A stretch of DNA of 55,882 nt from Pseudomonadota bacterium (GTDB lineage Bacteria > Pseudomonadota > Alphaproteobacteria > UBA828), in NCBI GenBank assembly GCA_027624955.1, contig JAQBTG010000024.1, forward strand, positions 1 through 55,882, written 5' to 3'. Position numbers and translations under genes: made by a program. Below the pieces are notes generated by a model. That model was not told where the DNA came from and searched no databases. It was given only the letters and a program-made list of their open reading frames with translations. Each line of letters begins with the position of its first letter. The first letter of the stretch is position 1. Shown here in pieces: positions 1-8,566 of this stretch.

Positions 1-15
1 ACCCCCTGTTCTAAA

Positions 16-90
16 TGGCTCCCCGGGTCGGATTCGAACCAACGACCTAGCGGTTAACAGCCGCTTGCTCTACCGCTGAGCTACCGAGGA
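16..90 (-). tRNA. tRNA-Asn (anticodon GTT)
   Basis: Read on the minus strand this folds as a complete cloverleaf. The seven-base acceptor TCCTCGG pairs with CCGGGGA with one G-U pair, the D stem is GCTC/GAGC, the anticodon stem is AGCGG/CCGCT around the loop CTGTTAA (anticodon GTT), and the T arm carries TTCGAAT. The discriminator is G and the CCA end is encoded (positions 16-18). Confidence 0.97.
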
Positions 91-403
91 ATGGTTCCTT
101 TGATGCGCCGGAGCGCCTCTACTTGGATGGCGCGCTCGTCGGCCAGTGACGGTCATTCAATCTCACATTTTAATATATAACAAACCGCCTAATGCGGAAC
201 CAGTCATTCATTAGCGTATGATTCGGGGCAAATATGGTTAATTCTGAGAAAATTACAATCGTCTGATTGATGTCACTGTATCCGACATTGAAAAACGCCT
301 GCGAGCGACACACGGGGGCCGCGTGCGCGGCGCCAATCCGCGCCGGCGCTGCTCGGCGCTGCGGCTTATGGCGCTGCGCCGGTCACAGCCAAGAGCTGAA
401 TTC
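91..403. other. Intergenic region between tRNA-Asn and the K+ channel gene
   Basis: About 310 bases with no open frame that looks like a gene on either strand. It contains an AT-rich patch at roughly 163-183, about 75 bases upstream of the tRNA-Asn 5' end, which could hold that tRNA's promoter, but I do not see a clear paired -35/-10. The right part is the GC-rich tail region following the channel gene's stop codon; no convincing terminator hairpin was found. Confidence 0.5.
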
Positions 404-1621
404 TTACGGTTCTTTTTCATCCTGTGTTTCAAAACTTTCGCTTTCGGCCAAGCGGCGCTCGGTCAATTCGGTCAGTTCCCCGGCAAGTGCCGGATTGTCC
501 TCCATTAACCGGTTCAGATCACGCGCTTGCAAGATCAGCAATTGGCACTCGGTAATCGAGATGACATTGGCCACTCGCGCGCTACGGTTGACAATGCCCA
601 TTTCGCCGAAATATTCGCCCGTCGTTAGGTGAAACGAGCTCGGCGGCAAATCCACTTCAACATCGCCTGAAACGATGAAATACATGCTATCCGCAGCCTC
701 GCCCCGGCGGATAATGGTATAGCGCGCGGGCACTGCCGAAGGTTTCAACAAGGCCGCGATTTCGGCAATTTTCTGGGCGTCGAGACTGCCAAAGAAAGGC
801 ACCTTTGCGACCATGCCCCAGGTCACCACGAATTGCCGTTTGCTCAATTCCTGCATGAAGCCGGAGGCAAGGATGGCGGCCGGCAGCGCATACATGCCGA
901 GGCCGAGGATGGTAACGAAGCCACCCAACACCTTGCCGAGGATGGTCACCGGCGTGACATCGCCGTAGCCGACTGTGGTGAGCGTAACCAAAGACCACCA
1001 CATGGCAGAGGGTATGTCGGCAAATGCTACGGGTTGTGCGTCATGCTCAATTAGGTACATCAGGCTGGCCGAGAGCACGAGCATAATGATCATCAAGAAG
1101 CCCGACATATAAAGCGTGCGGCGTTGGCCATAGAGCACCGCCGCGAACAGCGCCCAGGCGCCGGAATATCGGGTGAGTTTCAGGATTCTCAGCAGCCGGA
1201 GAATTCGCAGAACGCGCAAATCGATACCGATAATAAAACTGAGATAGAACGGCAGGATGACGATCAGGTCGACCAGCGCCATCGGGCTTGCCATGTAGCG
1301 CAGGCGGCCAATCAGCTTGCCGCGGTATTTACCGTCCGCGTTGTCGACGCAAATCCATACGCGCAGAACATATTCGACGGAAAAAATCGCCACCGAAACC
1401 AATTCGAACACTTTGAAGTGCGGCTGATAGGCCACAGCGATCGCTTCGATCGATTCGATAATGATCGCGAGCACATTCAGCGTTATCAGCCCGATCAGGC
1501 CAAAGTCGATAATGCGGGAGAACAGATCGTCGTTCTCCGACACCTCGAGAGCGTCATGCACTCGATTGCGAAGCTTGGTAATCACGGAAATCACCGACTC
1601 CTGCGCCAATTCAGGAGCCAT
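404..1621 (-). CDS. Voltage-sensor potassium channel with cyclic-nucleotide-binding domain
   Basis: A 405-residue six-helix cation channel of the inner membrane. S1-S3 lie at about residues 38-132. S4 (135-151) carries arginine or lysine about every third residue (RVLRILRLLRILKLTR), a real voltage-sensor pattern. The pore helix ends in the K+ selectivity filter TTVGYGD (215-221), followed by S6. The C-terminal part (about 275-395) is a cyclic-nucleotide-binding domain with the phosphate-binding cassette FGEMGIVNRSARV (338-350), including the conserved Glu and Arg. This architecture resembles MloK1 of Mesorhizobium, a known cAMP-gated K+ channel, but the S4 here is more heavily charged. I infer K+ conductance modulated by voltage and/or cAMP. 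It is transcribed away from the downstream tRNA-Asn and stands alone. Confidence 0.92.
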   Translation of the reverse strand: MAPELAQESVISVITKLRNRVHDALEVSENDDLFSRIIDFGLIGLITLNVLAIIIESIEAIAVAYQPHFKVFELVSVAIFSVEYVLRVWICVDNADGKYRGKLIGRLRYMASPMALVDLIVILPFYLSFIIGIDLRVLRILRLLRILKLTRYSGAWALFAAVLYGQRRTLYMSGFLMIIMLVLSASLMYLIEHDAQPVAFADIPSAMWWSLVTLTTVGYGDVTPVTILGKVLGGFVTILGLGMYALPAAILASGFMQELSKRQFVVTWGMVAKVPFFGSLDAQKIAEIAALLKPSAVPARYTIIRRGEAADSMYFIVSGDVEVDLPPSSFHLTTGEYFGEMGIVNRSARVANVISITECQLLILQARDLNRLMEDNPALAGELTELTERRLAESESFETQDEKEP

Positions 1622-1690
1622 ATGTCGCGCTGCCTGACTCCGATTGCAAGAAAAGTTTCTAAAGCCTTCCCTTGCGCTGGCACCCGTTTC

Positions 1691-2842
1691 TCATTCGCGC
1701 AGGCCGGCTTCACGCATCAACGGCAGCACGCGGTCGCCAAAATATTTGAGCTCTTCATGATAATCGAGCCAGGAAATCGCCAATCCTTCAACACCGAGAT
1801 CGGAGAGATTAATCATCTTATCGACGATTTGTTCCGGCGTTCCGACCAACGGCAGGCCGCCCCAACCCGCAATGAAACGTTCGCCCATGGCACGGATTTC
1901 GTCCTTGTTGGAACCGTAGGAATAATTCTCACCGAGCATCAGATCGATTATCGTATTGGTCGCGCCCCAATCGCCTTCATCGATAATTCGTTGGTAGAGA
2001 GCTTGAGCTTCTGCCTCCGTGTCGCGGCAACAAACCAGTGCGTAACTCATCGCCCGGCAGTGCCGTCCATGTTCCACCGCTTTCGAGCGGATCTGCGCAA
2101 TTACGTCCGCCGCCTTGTCGACCGAAGTGATCGAGAGCAAATTGTAATCGGCGTGGCGTGCCGAAAATTTGATCCCCGCCGGCGACGACCCAGCATTGAT
2201 AACTACCGGATGGGGCTGCTGGACCGGTTTCGGCGAAAGAAAGCCCTGATCGATCTTATAGAACTGGCCTTCATGGTCGAAGTCCTGTTCGGTCCACAAC
2301 CGTTTGACGCAGGACATCCATTCATCGGCCATCTCATAGCGTTCGTCATGTGGCAGCTGTTTGACGCCGAACATTTCCATTTCCGGCTTGAACCAACCGC
2401 ACACCACATTGATGCCAAATCTTCCGTTAGAAATATTGTCGATTGTGGCCGATTGTTTCGCTGCAAGAATGGGATGAACCGTGGGCACATGGGAGGTTGC
2501 AAATACCATAATGTCTTTGGTGTGACAGGCGATCGCCGCCGCCCAAGTATAAACCTCCAAATTGGTGCCGTTGAATTGCGTCGTGCCGCCAAAGTGGCGC
2601 CAGCGACCAACCGGGAGCAAAAGTTCAAAGCCAAGCTTATCCGCGAGTTGGGCAATCTTCACATTGTGTTCAAAAGTTGGCTCAAATGTTGTTTCGGCAT
2701 GGCTAATCGTGCATCCATGCGAGCAGTTGAGGCCGAACACACCGAGCTTAAATCGGTTCTTGTTGAACATTGGCACGTTGCGTTCGCGCCACTCGGCGGT
2801 GTCATCGGGGTGCGAAGTTTGCGCGTCAACAGATGAAGTCAT
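1691..2842 (-). CDS. Luciferase-like (LLM class) FMN-dependent monooxygenase, RutA/SfnG-like
   Basis: A 383-residue TIM-barrel flavin monooxygenase. The segments GGTTQFNGTNLE (about 85-96) and SATIDNISNGRFGINVVCGW (about 131-150) match the pattern of RutA (pyrimidine oxygenase) and dimethylsulfone monooxygenase SfnG, which use reduced FMN supplied by a separate reductase and O2 to cleave C-N or C-S bonds. The actual substrate cannot be read from the sequence, and no flavin reductase, rut or sfn neighbour is present. The start is well supported: AGAAGG lies 7 bases before the ATG. It follows the molybdopterin hydroxylase gene by 12 bases on the same strand, so the two are probably co-transcribed and may act on one substrate; that is inference. 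Confidence 0.88.
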   Translation of the reverse strand: MTSSVDAQTSHPDDTAEWRERNVPMFNKNRFKLGVFGLNCSHGCTISHAETTFEPTFEHNVKIAQLADKLGFELLLPVGRWRHFGGTTQFNGTNLEVYTWAAAIACHTKDIMVFATSHVPTVHPILAAKQSATIDNISNGRFGINVVCGWFKPEMEMFGVKQLPHDERYEMADEWMSCVKRLWTEQDFDHEGQFYKIDQGFLSPKPVQQPHPVVINAGSSPAGIKFSARHADYNLLSITSVDKAADVIAQIRSKAVEHGRHCRAMSYALVCCRDTEAEAQALYQRIIDEGDWGATNTIIDLMLGENYSYGSNKDEIRAMGERFIAGWGGLPLVGTPEQIVDKMINLSDLGVEGLAISWLDYHEELKYFGDRVLPLMREAGLRE

Positions 2843-2854
2843 GGTGCCGCCTTC

Positions 2855-5263
2855 TCATTGTTCCTGTGAATCGCAGTTCCTGTGAATCGCCCGCCAAACT
2901 CTTTCCGGTGTGGCCGGCATATCAAAATGCGAAACGCCGACTTTGTATAGCGCATCGAAGACGGCATTCGACATAGCAGCCATGCTCCCAACCGTGCCGG
3001 CTTCGCCGGCGCCTTTGATACCGAAAGGCGTATTTTCGCTGGGCACTTCATGTGACTGCAAAGCAATCATCGGCAGGTCGTCGGCGCGCGGCAGGCAGTA
3101 ATCCATAAAGGACCCAGATATCAATTGGCCGCTAGAGGGATCAAACGCGATGGCCTCACACAGAACTTGCCCAACCCCTTGCGCAACGCCGCCATGTATT
3201 TGGCCTTCCAGCAACAGCGGATTCAACACCTTCCCCACGTCTTCAACCACGGCGTAACGCGTCAGCCGCACCTGTCCCGTCTCGCGTTCTATTTCGACCT
3301 CACAAATATGACAGGCATTGGGAAAGGTGCAGTTGTCGGGCGCTGCCATCACATGTGCCGTGAGCCCGGCGACCGCGTCCGCAGCGGCGTCAGAAGCTTT
3401 GAAAGCACGCGCTGCAACATCCTGCAGAGACACCCTGTAATCGGTTCCGCCGACCACGAAGTGTCCCTCCGAAAACCCGATGTCCGATTCCGAAACTTCT
3501 AGCATTTCAGCCGCCAAGGGCTTGGCGATCTCTATGATTTTCTCGGCCGCCTGTTTTAAGGCTGCGCCGCCGATGCCAATCGAGCGCGAGCCGAAGGTGC
3601 CAACGCCTTCTTTTACGATCGCCGTGTCACCGAACTGAATGTCGATTTGGCCGGGGGTTAAACCCAGGAAGCTGTGGGCCAATTGGCGAAAAGCAGTTTC
3701 GTGTCCTTGACCATGATTGTGCGTGCCGAGAAAAAGCGTCGCATGCCCCGTCGCATCGAAGCGCAGCTCCGCCGATTCTTTCAGAGGCGCATCTTGCGGA
3801 CCCCCGGCGATTTCAACTGCGTAGGCGACGCCCACGCCATGAATCCAGCCCCTGCTCGCAGCCTCCGCCGCGCGGTCCTCCCGGCCATTAAAATCGGCGA
3901 GATCGATCGCCATATCCATGGTTTTTTCGAATTCGCCGCTGTCGAGGCGAAATGCCAAGCCCGTTGCGAATGGCATGGCGGAAGGCGGAATCATATTCCG
4001 GCGGCGCAGAGCAATCGCGTCCATGCCGAGTTGGCGCGCGGCGCTATCGACAATACGCTCAATGCACAACGTGGCTTCGGGCCGTCCCGCGCCGCGATAG
4101 GGCGCAGTCGGTTGCGTAAGGCTGAATACCCCGCGCACTTCGACATCGAATGCGCCGATGTCATAGGGGCCGCTTAACCCGCCCAGGTTATTGACCGGTA
4201 TATGGAGGCCGAATGTATCGAGATAGGCACCTAGGTTGGCGATGGTGTGCACCTTGAGCGCCAAGAATTTACCGCTCGCGTCGAGAGCAAGGGATACCTG
4301 CGAGACAGTGTCGCGTGCATGGTGGTCGGCGAGGAAGGATTCTGAGCGTTCGGCCACCCACCTAACCGCCCGGCCTGTGCGCCGCGCCGCCCACAGGACA
4401 AGCGCCAATTCGCGTTGCATAGAAGCCTTGAGGCCGAACCCGCCGCCCATGTCAGGCGAGATGACACGCAGCGACGCAGGCTCTATGTGCAACACATTGT
4501 TGGCAATTTCATTGCGCAGCAGGTGGGGCGTCTGAACACCGGCATAGAGCGTGTAGCTGTTTTCGCCGGAATCAAAGACGCCGATCGCCGAGCGTGTCTC
4601 CATCGGACTCGCTACAACACGTGAGATGACATATTCCGCCGCGACGATATGGGCGGCATCGACGAACGCTGCTGCCGTTCGTTTGGCATCTCCAAGACGC
4701 TCGACAAAACAAATATTCGAAGGTTCCTCCGGCCATACCGCCGGCGCATCCGGCGCTGCGGCTGCGCGCGTATCCGTCACACAGGCTGTGGGTTCGATGC
4801 TCACGTCTATGAGTTCGAGAGCGGAATCGGCCTCGGCCTCACTTTCGGCCACGACCATTGCGATGATGTCACCGACATGACGGACTTCCTCTTTGGCCAG
4901 CAGCTCGTATGGCGGCACAAAATTAGGCGTGCCATCGGCTCGTTCGCGGCTGGTGAAAGGCGCGAAACAACCGAGGCCGTCTTTGGCCAAATCGTCGCCC
5001 GTGAGGACTGCAATAACGCCAGGCGCGACCAATGCCGCCGTGACGTTGAGCCGGTCGATTCGCCCAGCCGCGTGTTGCGAGCGCAGCATCCGCGCGTGGG
5101 CCGTGCGCGGCATTTGGATGTCAGAGGCATACCGGCCTTTTCCGGTTAAGAAGCGCCCGTCTTCAAATCGGCGAACGGGCTGTCCGAAACGGCAGTCGAC
5201 GGAATTATCCGGCGCGGCGGCTGCCGAAAAAAGGGCCGGAGGCTCTGCTGGGGAGTTTTGCAC
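2855..5263 (-). CDS. Xanthine dehydrogenase/CO-dehydrogenase family molybdopterin-binding large subunit
   Basis: An 802-residue molybdenum hydroxylase large subunit. The N-terminal a/b-hammerhead domain is followed by the two-part molybdopterin domain with GGGFG (273-277), PYRGAGR (388-394) and KGAGEAG, whose Glu near residue 754 is the expected catalytic base. The active-site loop is the GAGR type of 'form II' CoxL-like proteins, not the CSFR loop of true aerobic CO dehydrogenase, so CO oxidation is unlikely; hydroxylation of a heteroaromatic or aldehyde is more likely. No FAD (CoxM-like) or 2Fe-2S (CoxS-like) subunit is encoded nearby, although enzymes of this family need them, so partners must be elsewhere. 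Start is a GTG with no obvious ribosome site; a slightly different start is possible. Confidence 0.9.
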   Translation of the reverse strand: MQNSPAEPPALFSAAAAPDNSVDCRFGQPVRRFEDGRFLTGKGRYASDIQMPRTAHARMLRSQHAAGRIDRLNVTAALVAPGVIAVLTGDDLAKDGLGCFAPFTSRERADGTPNFVPPYELLAKEEVRHVGDIIAMVVAESEAEADSALELIDVSIEPTACVTDTRAAAAPDAPAVWPEEPSNICFVERLGDAKRTAAAFVDAAHIVAAEYVISRVVASPMETRSAIGVFDSGENSYTLYAGVQTPHLLRNEIANNVLHIEPASLRVISPDMGGGFGLKASMQRELALVLWAARRTGRAVRWVAERSESFLADHHARDTVSQVSLALDASGKFLALKVHTIANLGAYLDTFGLHIPVNNLGGLSGPYDIGAFDVEVRGVFSLTQPTAPYRGAGRPEATLCIERIVDSAARQLGMDAIALRRRNMIPPSAMPFATGLAFRLDSGEFEKTMDMAIDLADFNGREDRAAEAASRGWIHGVGVAYAVEIAGGPQDAPLKESAELRFDATGHATLFLGTHNHGQGHETAFRQLAHSFLGLTPGQIDIQFGDTAIVKEGVGTFGSRSIGIGGAALKQAAEKIIEIAKPLAAEMLEVSESDIGFSEGHFVVGGTDYRVSLQDVAARAFKASDAAADAVAGLTAHVMAAPDNCTFPNACHICEVEIERETGQVRLTRYAVVEDVGKVLNPLLLEGQIHGGVAQGVGQVLCEAIAFDPSSGQLISGSFMDYCLPRADDLPMIALQSHEVPSENTPFGIKGAGEAGTVGSMAAMSNAVFDALYKVGVSHFDMPATPERVWRAIHRNCDSQEQ

Positions 5264-5351
5264 CGGACCGCGGGCTGTTTGAAGTTATGCGCTGCGCGGA
5301 AAGAGAATAATCGGTCGGGACATATGCTTAAAACTGTTACAATTGAGACGG

Positions 5352-5425
5352 TGGAGGCCGGGGCCGGAATCGAACCGGCATAAAAGGATTTGCAGTCCTC
5401 CACATAGCCACTCTGCCACCCGGCC
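5352..5425 (-). tRNA. tRNA-Cys (anticodon GCA)
   Basis: On the minus strand GGCCGGG pairs perfectly with CCCGGCC, the anticodon loop reads CTGCAAA (anticodon GCA) between GGA/TCC stem bases, the T arm has TTCGATT, the discriminator is U as expected for tRNA-Cys, and CCA is encoded at 5352-5354. It lies between the divergently oriented molybdenum hydroxylase and isoaspartyl methyltransferase-like genes. The 228 bases to its right (5426-5653) contain no gene that I can support. Confidence 0.97.
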
Positions 5426-5653
5426 AATGACGCGGCGTTGGGCGTCTTGCGCCCCCGTGGGTGCCCATATACGGTATGGTGCGGGCGCTGGTCAACCGGG
5501 TGTGCCGCGACACACGGTGCGCGGTACTCACAGCTTTTCGCAGTTGCGTTGTCATTCGTAGCAGGGCGGATATAAGATGCGCCAGTTTTTTGATTCTGGA
5601 GATCGTCGCCAACCCGATGTTCGGTATGCGGTGGCAGTTACGGTATAGTTCTC

Positions 5654-6313
5654 ATGAGCGAATTCGCCGCCGTTCGGCACAATATGGTTGAATGCCAACT
5701 TCGCCCCAACAAGGTGACGAATTGGCGCCTCATTGACGCGATGGATGATGTACCGCGCGAGCGCTTTGTGCCCAAGCAACTTGCCGGCGTGGCCTATATC
5801 GACGAGGACCTGATGGTGGCGCCTGGGCGCTATTTGATGGAGCCGCGGGTGCTGGCGCGCCTTTTGCAGGCGGCGACCATCACCGAGCAGGACGTGGCTC
5901 TGGATGTCGGCTGCGGCACTGGCTATTCATCCGCCGTATTGGGCCGCTTGGCTGGCACCGTTGTTGGGCTTGAGCCGGATGACGCGCTGGCCGCGCAGGC
6001 GAGCCAAACTCTGAGCGCAGTCGGCGCTGACAATGTCATCGTTGTTACCGGCAGCGTTGCAGAGGGGTATTCGCGCCAAGGACCCTATGACGTTATTTTA
6101 CTAAACGGGAGCATTCCTTTCATGCCATCGTCGTTGATCGATCAGCTCGCCGAGGGCGGCCGCATCATAGCGGTGGTGCGCGGCGCCGGCGAGGTGGTCG
6201 GCCGAGCAACACTTTGGGTCAGGATTCGGGGCGAAATTTCGCATCGGGTGCTATTCGATGCCGCTGTCCCGCCGCTGCCCGGTATAGAAACGAAACCGGC
6301 GTTCGAGTTTTGA
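5654..6313 (+). CDS. Protein-L-isoaspartate O-methyltransferase family protein, atypical
   Basis: A 219-residue class I SAM-dependent methyltransferase of the PIMT family. The SAM-binding motif I is VGCGTGYSS (about 85-93) and the N-terminal helix region VPRERFVP is typical of the family. The substrate-side loop differs: where genuine Pcm has GQTISQP, this protein has GRYLMEP, so the conserved Ser/Thr-Gln of the isoaspartyl site is missing. A canonical Pcm is encoded at 31966-32616 in the same window, so this copy has probably diverged in role. A PIMT-family gene directly before tolC is a familiar arrangement in alphaproteobacteria. Its stop overlaps a possible TTG start of tolC, suggesting co-transcription. 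Confidence 0.85.
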   Translation: MSEFAAVRHNMVECQLRPNKVTNWRLIDAMDDVPRERFVPKQLAGVAYIDEDLMVAPGRYLMEPRVLARLLQAATITEQDVALDVGCGTGYSSAVLGRLAGTVVGLEPDDALAAQASQTLSAVGADNVIVVTGSVAEGYSRQGPYDVILLNGSIPFMPSSLIDQLAEGGRIIAVVRGAGEVVGRATLWVRIRGEISHRVLFDAAVPPLPGIETKPAFEF

Positions 6314-6321
6314 ATAAGAAG

Positions 6322-7716
6322 ATGAAGCCGATGAGTGGGCGGATCGGAAGGCTGGCGGGTTTCACTGCCGGCGTCGCTCTGACGGCGATCTTGATATCGC
6401 CCGCTGCTTTTGCCGAATCGTTGGAGGAAGCGCTGGCGAGCGCCTATCAGAACAATCCTACTTTGTTGGCTGAACGGGCTTCGTTGCGCGCCACCGACGA
6501 AGGCGTGGCAACCGCACTTTCCGGCTGGCGCCCGACTGTACAGATCGATGGTGATGCAGGTTTTTCCGAATCTGAAACCACTTCTGTGACTTCAGGTTTC
6601 ACCACCACCACCACCAAAGACTCACTGCAGCCACGGTCGTTTTCTTTCAGCATTACCGAGCCGTTATACCGGGGCGGGCGTACCCAGGCAGAGACGCAAT
6701 CAGCGGAAAATTTAGTTGATTCCGGGCGCGCCGGGCTGGCAGAGACGGAACAGCGCGTCCTGCTCGACGCCGTGACCGCCTATATGGATGTATTGAGCAA
6801 TCATACCGTGGTCCAACTTAATCGAAACAATGAACGCGTTGTTGAGCGCCAGTTGCAGGCAGCGAGGGATCGCTTTGAAGTTGGCGAAGTAACGCGGACC
6901 GATGTGGCCCAAGCGGAAGCGCGGGTCGCTCAGGCGAAGGCAGATCGCATCGGCGCCGAAGGAGATTTGATATCTTCTCGGGCCACATATCGTCAGGTTG
7001 TCGGCGACTTGCCCGGCAAGCTTGAATGGCCAGCTAGCATCGGCGGCGTTCCTGCCAACGAGCGAGACGCACTGCAGGCCGCCAGTACGGCCAATCCAAC
7101 AATTGTAAGCGCCAATTTTGCCGAATTGGCGGCGCGCGATGATATCGATGTGGCAACCTCGGATTTGTTGCCACAAGTCTCGCTTCGCGGTGCCTATGAC
7201 CGGAGTTACGATGTTTCCGCGTTCACTGAGGAATCCGATTCACTGTCCATTTCGGCAGTTGTGACTGTACCGCTTTATCAATCCGGCGCCGAGCATTCTG
7301 CTGTACGGCGCAGCAAGCAAGTCGCCAGTCAGCGCCGGCTCGAATACGAAGAGGCGCGCCGCGCTATCTTTGAGGAAGTCACGCGGGCCTGGGAATCGCT
7401 GATTACCGCGCAGGCACAGATCACCGCCTTTCATTCGCAAGTCCGCGCCGCTGAGTTGGCTTTGGAAGGCGTGGAGCAGGAAACGTTGGTGGGCCTGCGC
7501 ACCACACTCGATGTCCTTGACGCTGAGCAAGAAGTGTTTGCCGCGCGCGTCAATCTGGTGAGTGCGGAGCGCGATGCCGTGGTCTCCAGCTATTGGGTGA
7601 AAGCAACCATGGGCGAATTGACTGCCGGCGCGCTAGAGCTTCCGGTCGAGCGTTACGATGCCGATGCGCACTACCGCAGCGTTCGCGACAAGTGGTTTGG
7701 CCTGTCACCGGATTGA
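6322..7716 (+). CDS. tolC: TolC family outer-membrane channel protein
   Basis: About 464 residues from the chosen ATG. An N-terminal signal peptide (hydrophobic core about residues 10-27, ending PAAFA) is followed by ESLEEALASAYQNNPTL, the typical first helix of the TolC/OEP fold, and two repeated coiled-coil/beta units. It forms a trimeric outer-membrane tunnel used by type I secretion systems and RND or MFS efflux pumps; no pump partner is encoded here. A frame continues upstream through the end of the methyltransferase gene, but the signal peptide fixes the start near 6322, with TTG 6310 and ATG 6331 as alternatives. AAGAAG just before the ATG may act as a weak ribosome site. Confidence 0.93.
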   Translation: MKPMSGRIGRLAGFTAGVALTAILISPAAFAESLEEALASAYQNNPTLLAERASLRATDEGVATALSGWRPTVQIDGDAGFSESETTSVTSGFTTTTTKDSLQPRSFSFSITEPLYRGGRTQAETQSAENLVDSGRAGLAETEQRVLLDAVTAYMDVLSNHTVVQLNRNNERVVERQLQAARDRFEVGEVTRTDVAQAEARVAQAKADRIGAEGDLISSRATYRQVVGDLPGKLEWPASIGGVPANERDALQAASTANPTIVSANFAELAARDDIDVATSDLLPQVSLRGAYDRSYDVSAFTEESDSLSISAVVTVPLYQSGAEHSAVRRSKQVASQRRLEYEEARRAIFEEVTRAWESLITAQAQITAFHSQVRAAELALEGVEQETLVGLRTTLDVLDAEQEVFAARVNLVSAERDAVVSSYWVKATMGELTAGALELPVERYDADAHYRSVRDKWFGLSPD

Positions 7717-7801
7717 CCGGCGAAAGCACTGCTGGCATTCTAAATCGCCTTGCCGTAATCTCTTCAAACCACATAAATATTTGACTTGATACAGGTATCA
7801 A

Positions 7802-8485
7802 ATGGCGGACGAACCCTCACAAGAAGAACCGTCCATGGAAGAAATTCTTGCTTCCATTCGCCGAATTATTTCGGAGGACGGGGAGGACGAGGAAAAACCA
7901 GACGCGGCTCGGCCCACCGCCGAGGACGGCAGTAACCCGGGGGCGGACGGTCTATCCACCGAGGCGCAGCTTGCCGATTCGGCTGAACTGTCCGGCGCGG
8001 GCGACGGAGTGCTTGAGTTGACAAATGAAGTAGACGAAGACGGCAATGTCGTTGAGGCGCAGGCGCTAGAGCAATCTGAACCGGCCGCCGAAACCGCCGA
8101 AACCGCCGAAACAAGTGACTTTGCACCGGTACCTGAATCCGCATCCGAGCTTGCACCCGAGACCACACCGGCACCTGCGGCCGCGCCTGATGCTCAATTC
8201 TCACCCGCCCCGCCGGTTGTGGCGAGTGACGAGCCTTTGATGGAGACCTTCACCAAAGAAACCGCCGCTGGCGCATTCGCGGCACTCGCTTCACAAATTG
8301 GACCGGGATCGGCGGATGAGAATAGCCAGAAAATTACGCCTTCCGGGCGCACCATTGAAGACCATGTGTTGGAAATGTTGCGGCCGATGCTTCGCGAGTG
8401 GCTCGACAAACATTTGCCACAAATGGTGCAACGCCTAGTGCAGCGGGAATTAGACCGCATTATTCACCGCTCCGATCCGGTGTAA
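7802..8485 (+). CDS. popZ: Polar organizing protein PopZ (DUF2497)
   Basis: A 227-residue protein with the two hallmark ends of PopZ. The N-terminal helix is PSMEEILASIRRIISED (about 10-26), and the C-terminal oligomerisation region begins at GRTIEDHVLEMLRPMLREWL (about 180-199). Between them is a long acidic, proline/alanine-rich disordered linker containing a threefold ETA repeat near 8088-8114. In Caulobacter PopZ self-assembles into a polar hub that anchors the ParB-parS centromere and recruits cell-cycle regulators. The valS gene follows directly, the same neighbourhood as in other alphaproteobacteria. The identity strongly supports an alphaproteobacterial host. Confidence 0.93.
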   Translation: MADEPSQEEPSMEEILASIRRIISEDGEDEEKPDAARPTAEDGSNPGADGLSTEAQLADSAELSGAGDGVLELTNEVDEDGNVVEAQALEQSEPAAETAETAETSDFAPVPESASELAPETTPAPAAAPDAQFSPAPPVVASDEPLMETFTKETAAGAFAALASQIGPGSADENSQKITPSGRTIEDHVLEMLRPMLREWLDKHLPQMVQRLVQRELDRIIHRSDPV

Positions 8486-8566
8486 AATTGGGCCGGGCGC
8501 CGCCCGTGCCGTACTTTGATCAATCCCACGGCCCCAACCGCCAAACTGTAGTGAGAGAGTTCAGCA

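Noticed and set aside
1124-2836. 570-codon open frame on the plus strand
   Set aside because: It is antisense to the channel and monooxygenase genes, rich in Arg/His and unlike any protein; it results from the GC-biased codon pattern of the true genes.
2855-5263. Aerobic carbon monoxide dehydrogenase CoxL
   Set aside because: The active-site loop is PYRGAGR instead of the CSFR-type loop of true CoxL, and no CoxM/CoxS is present.
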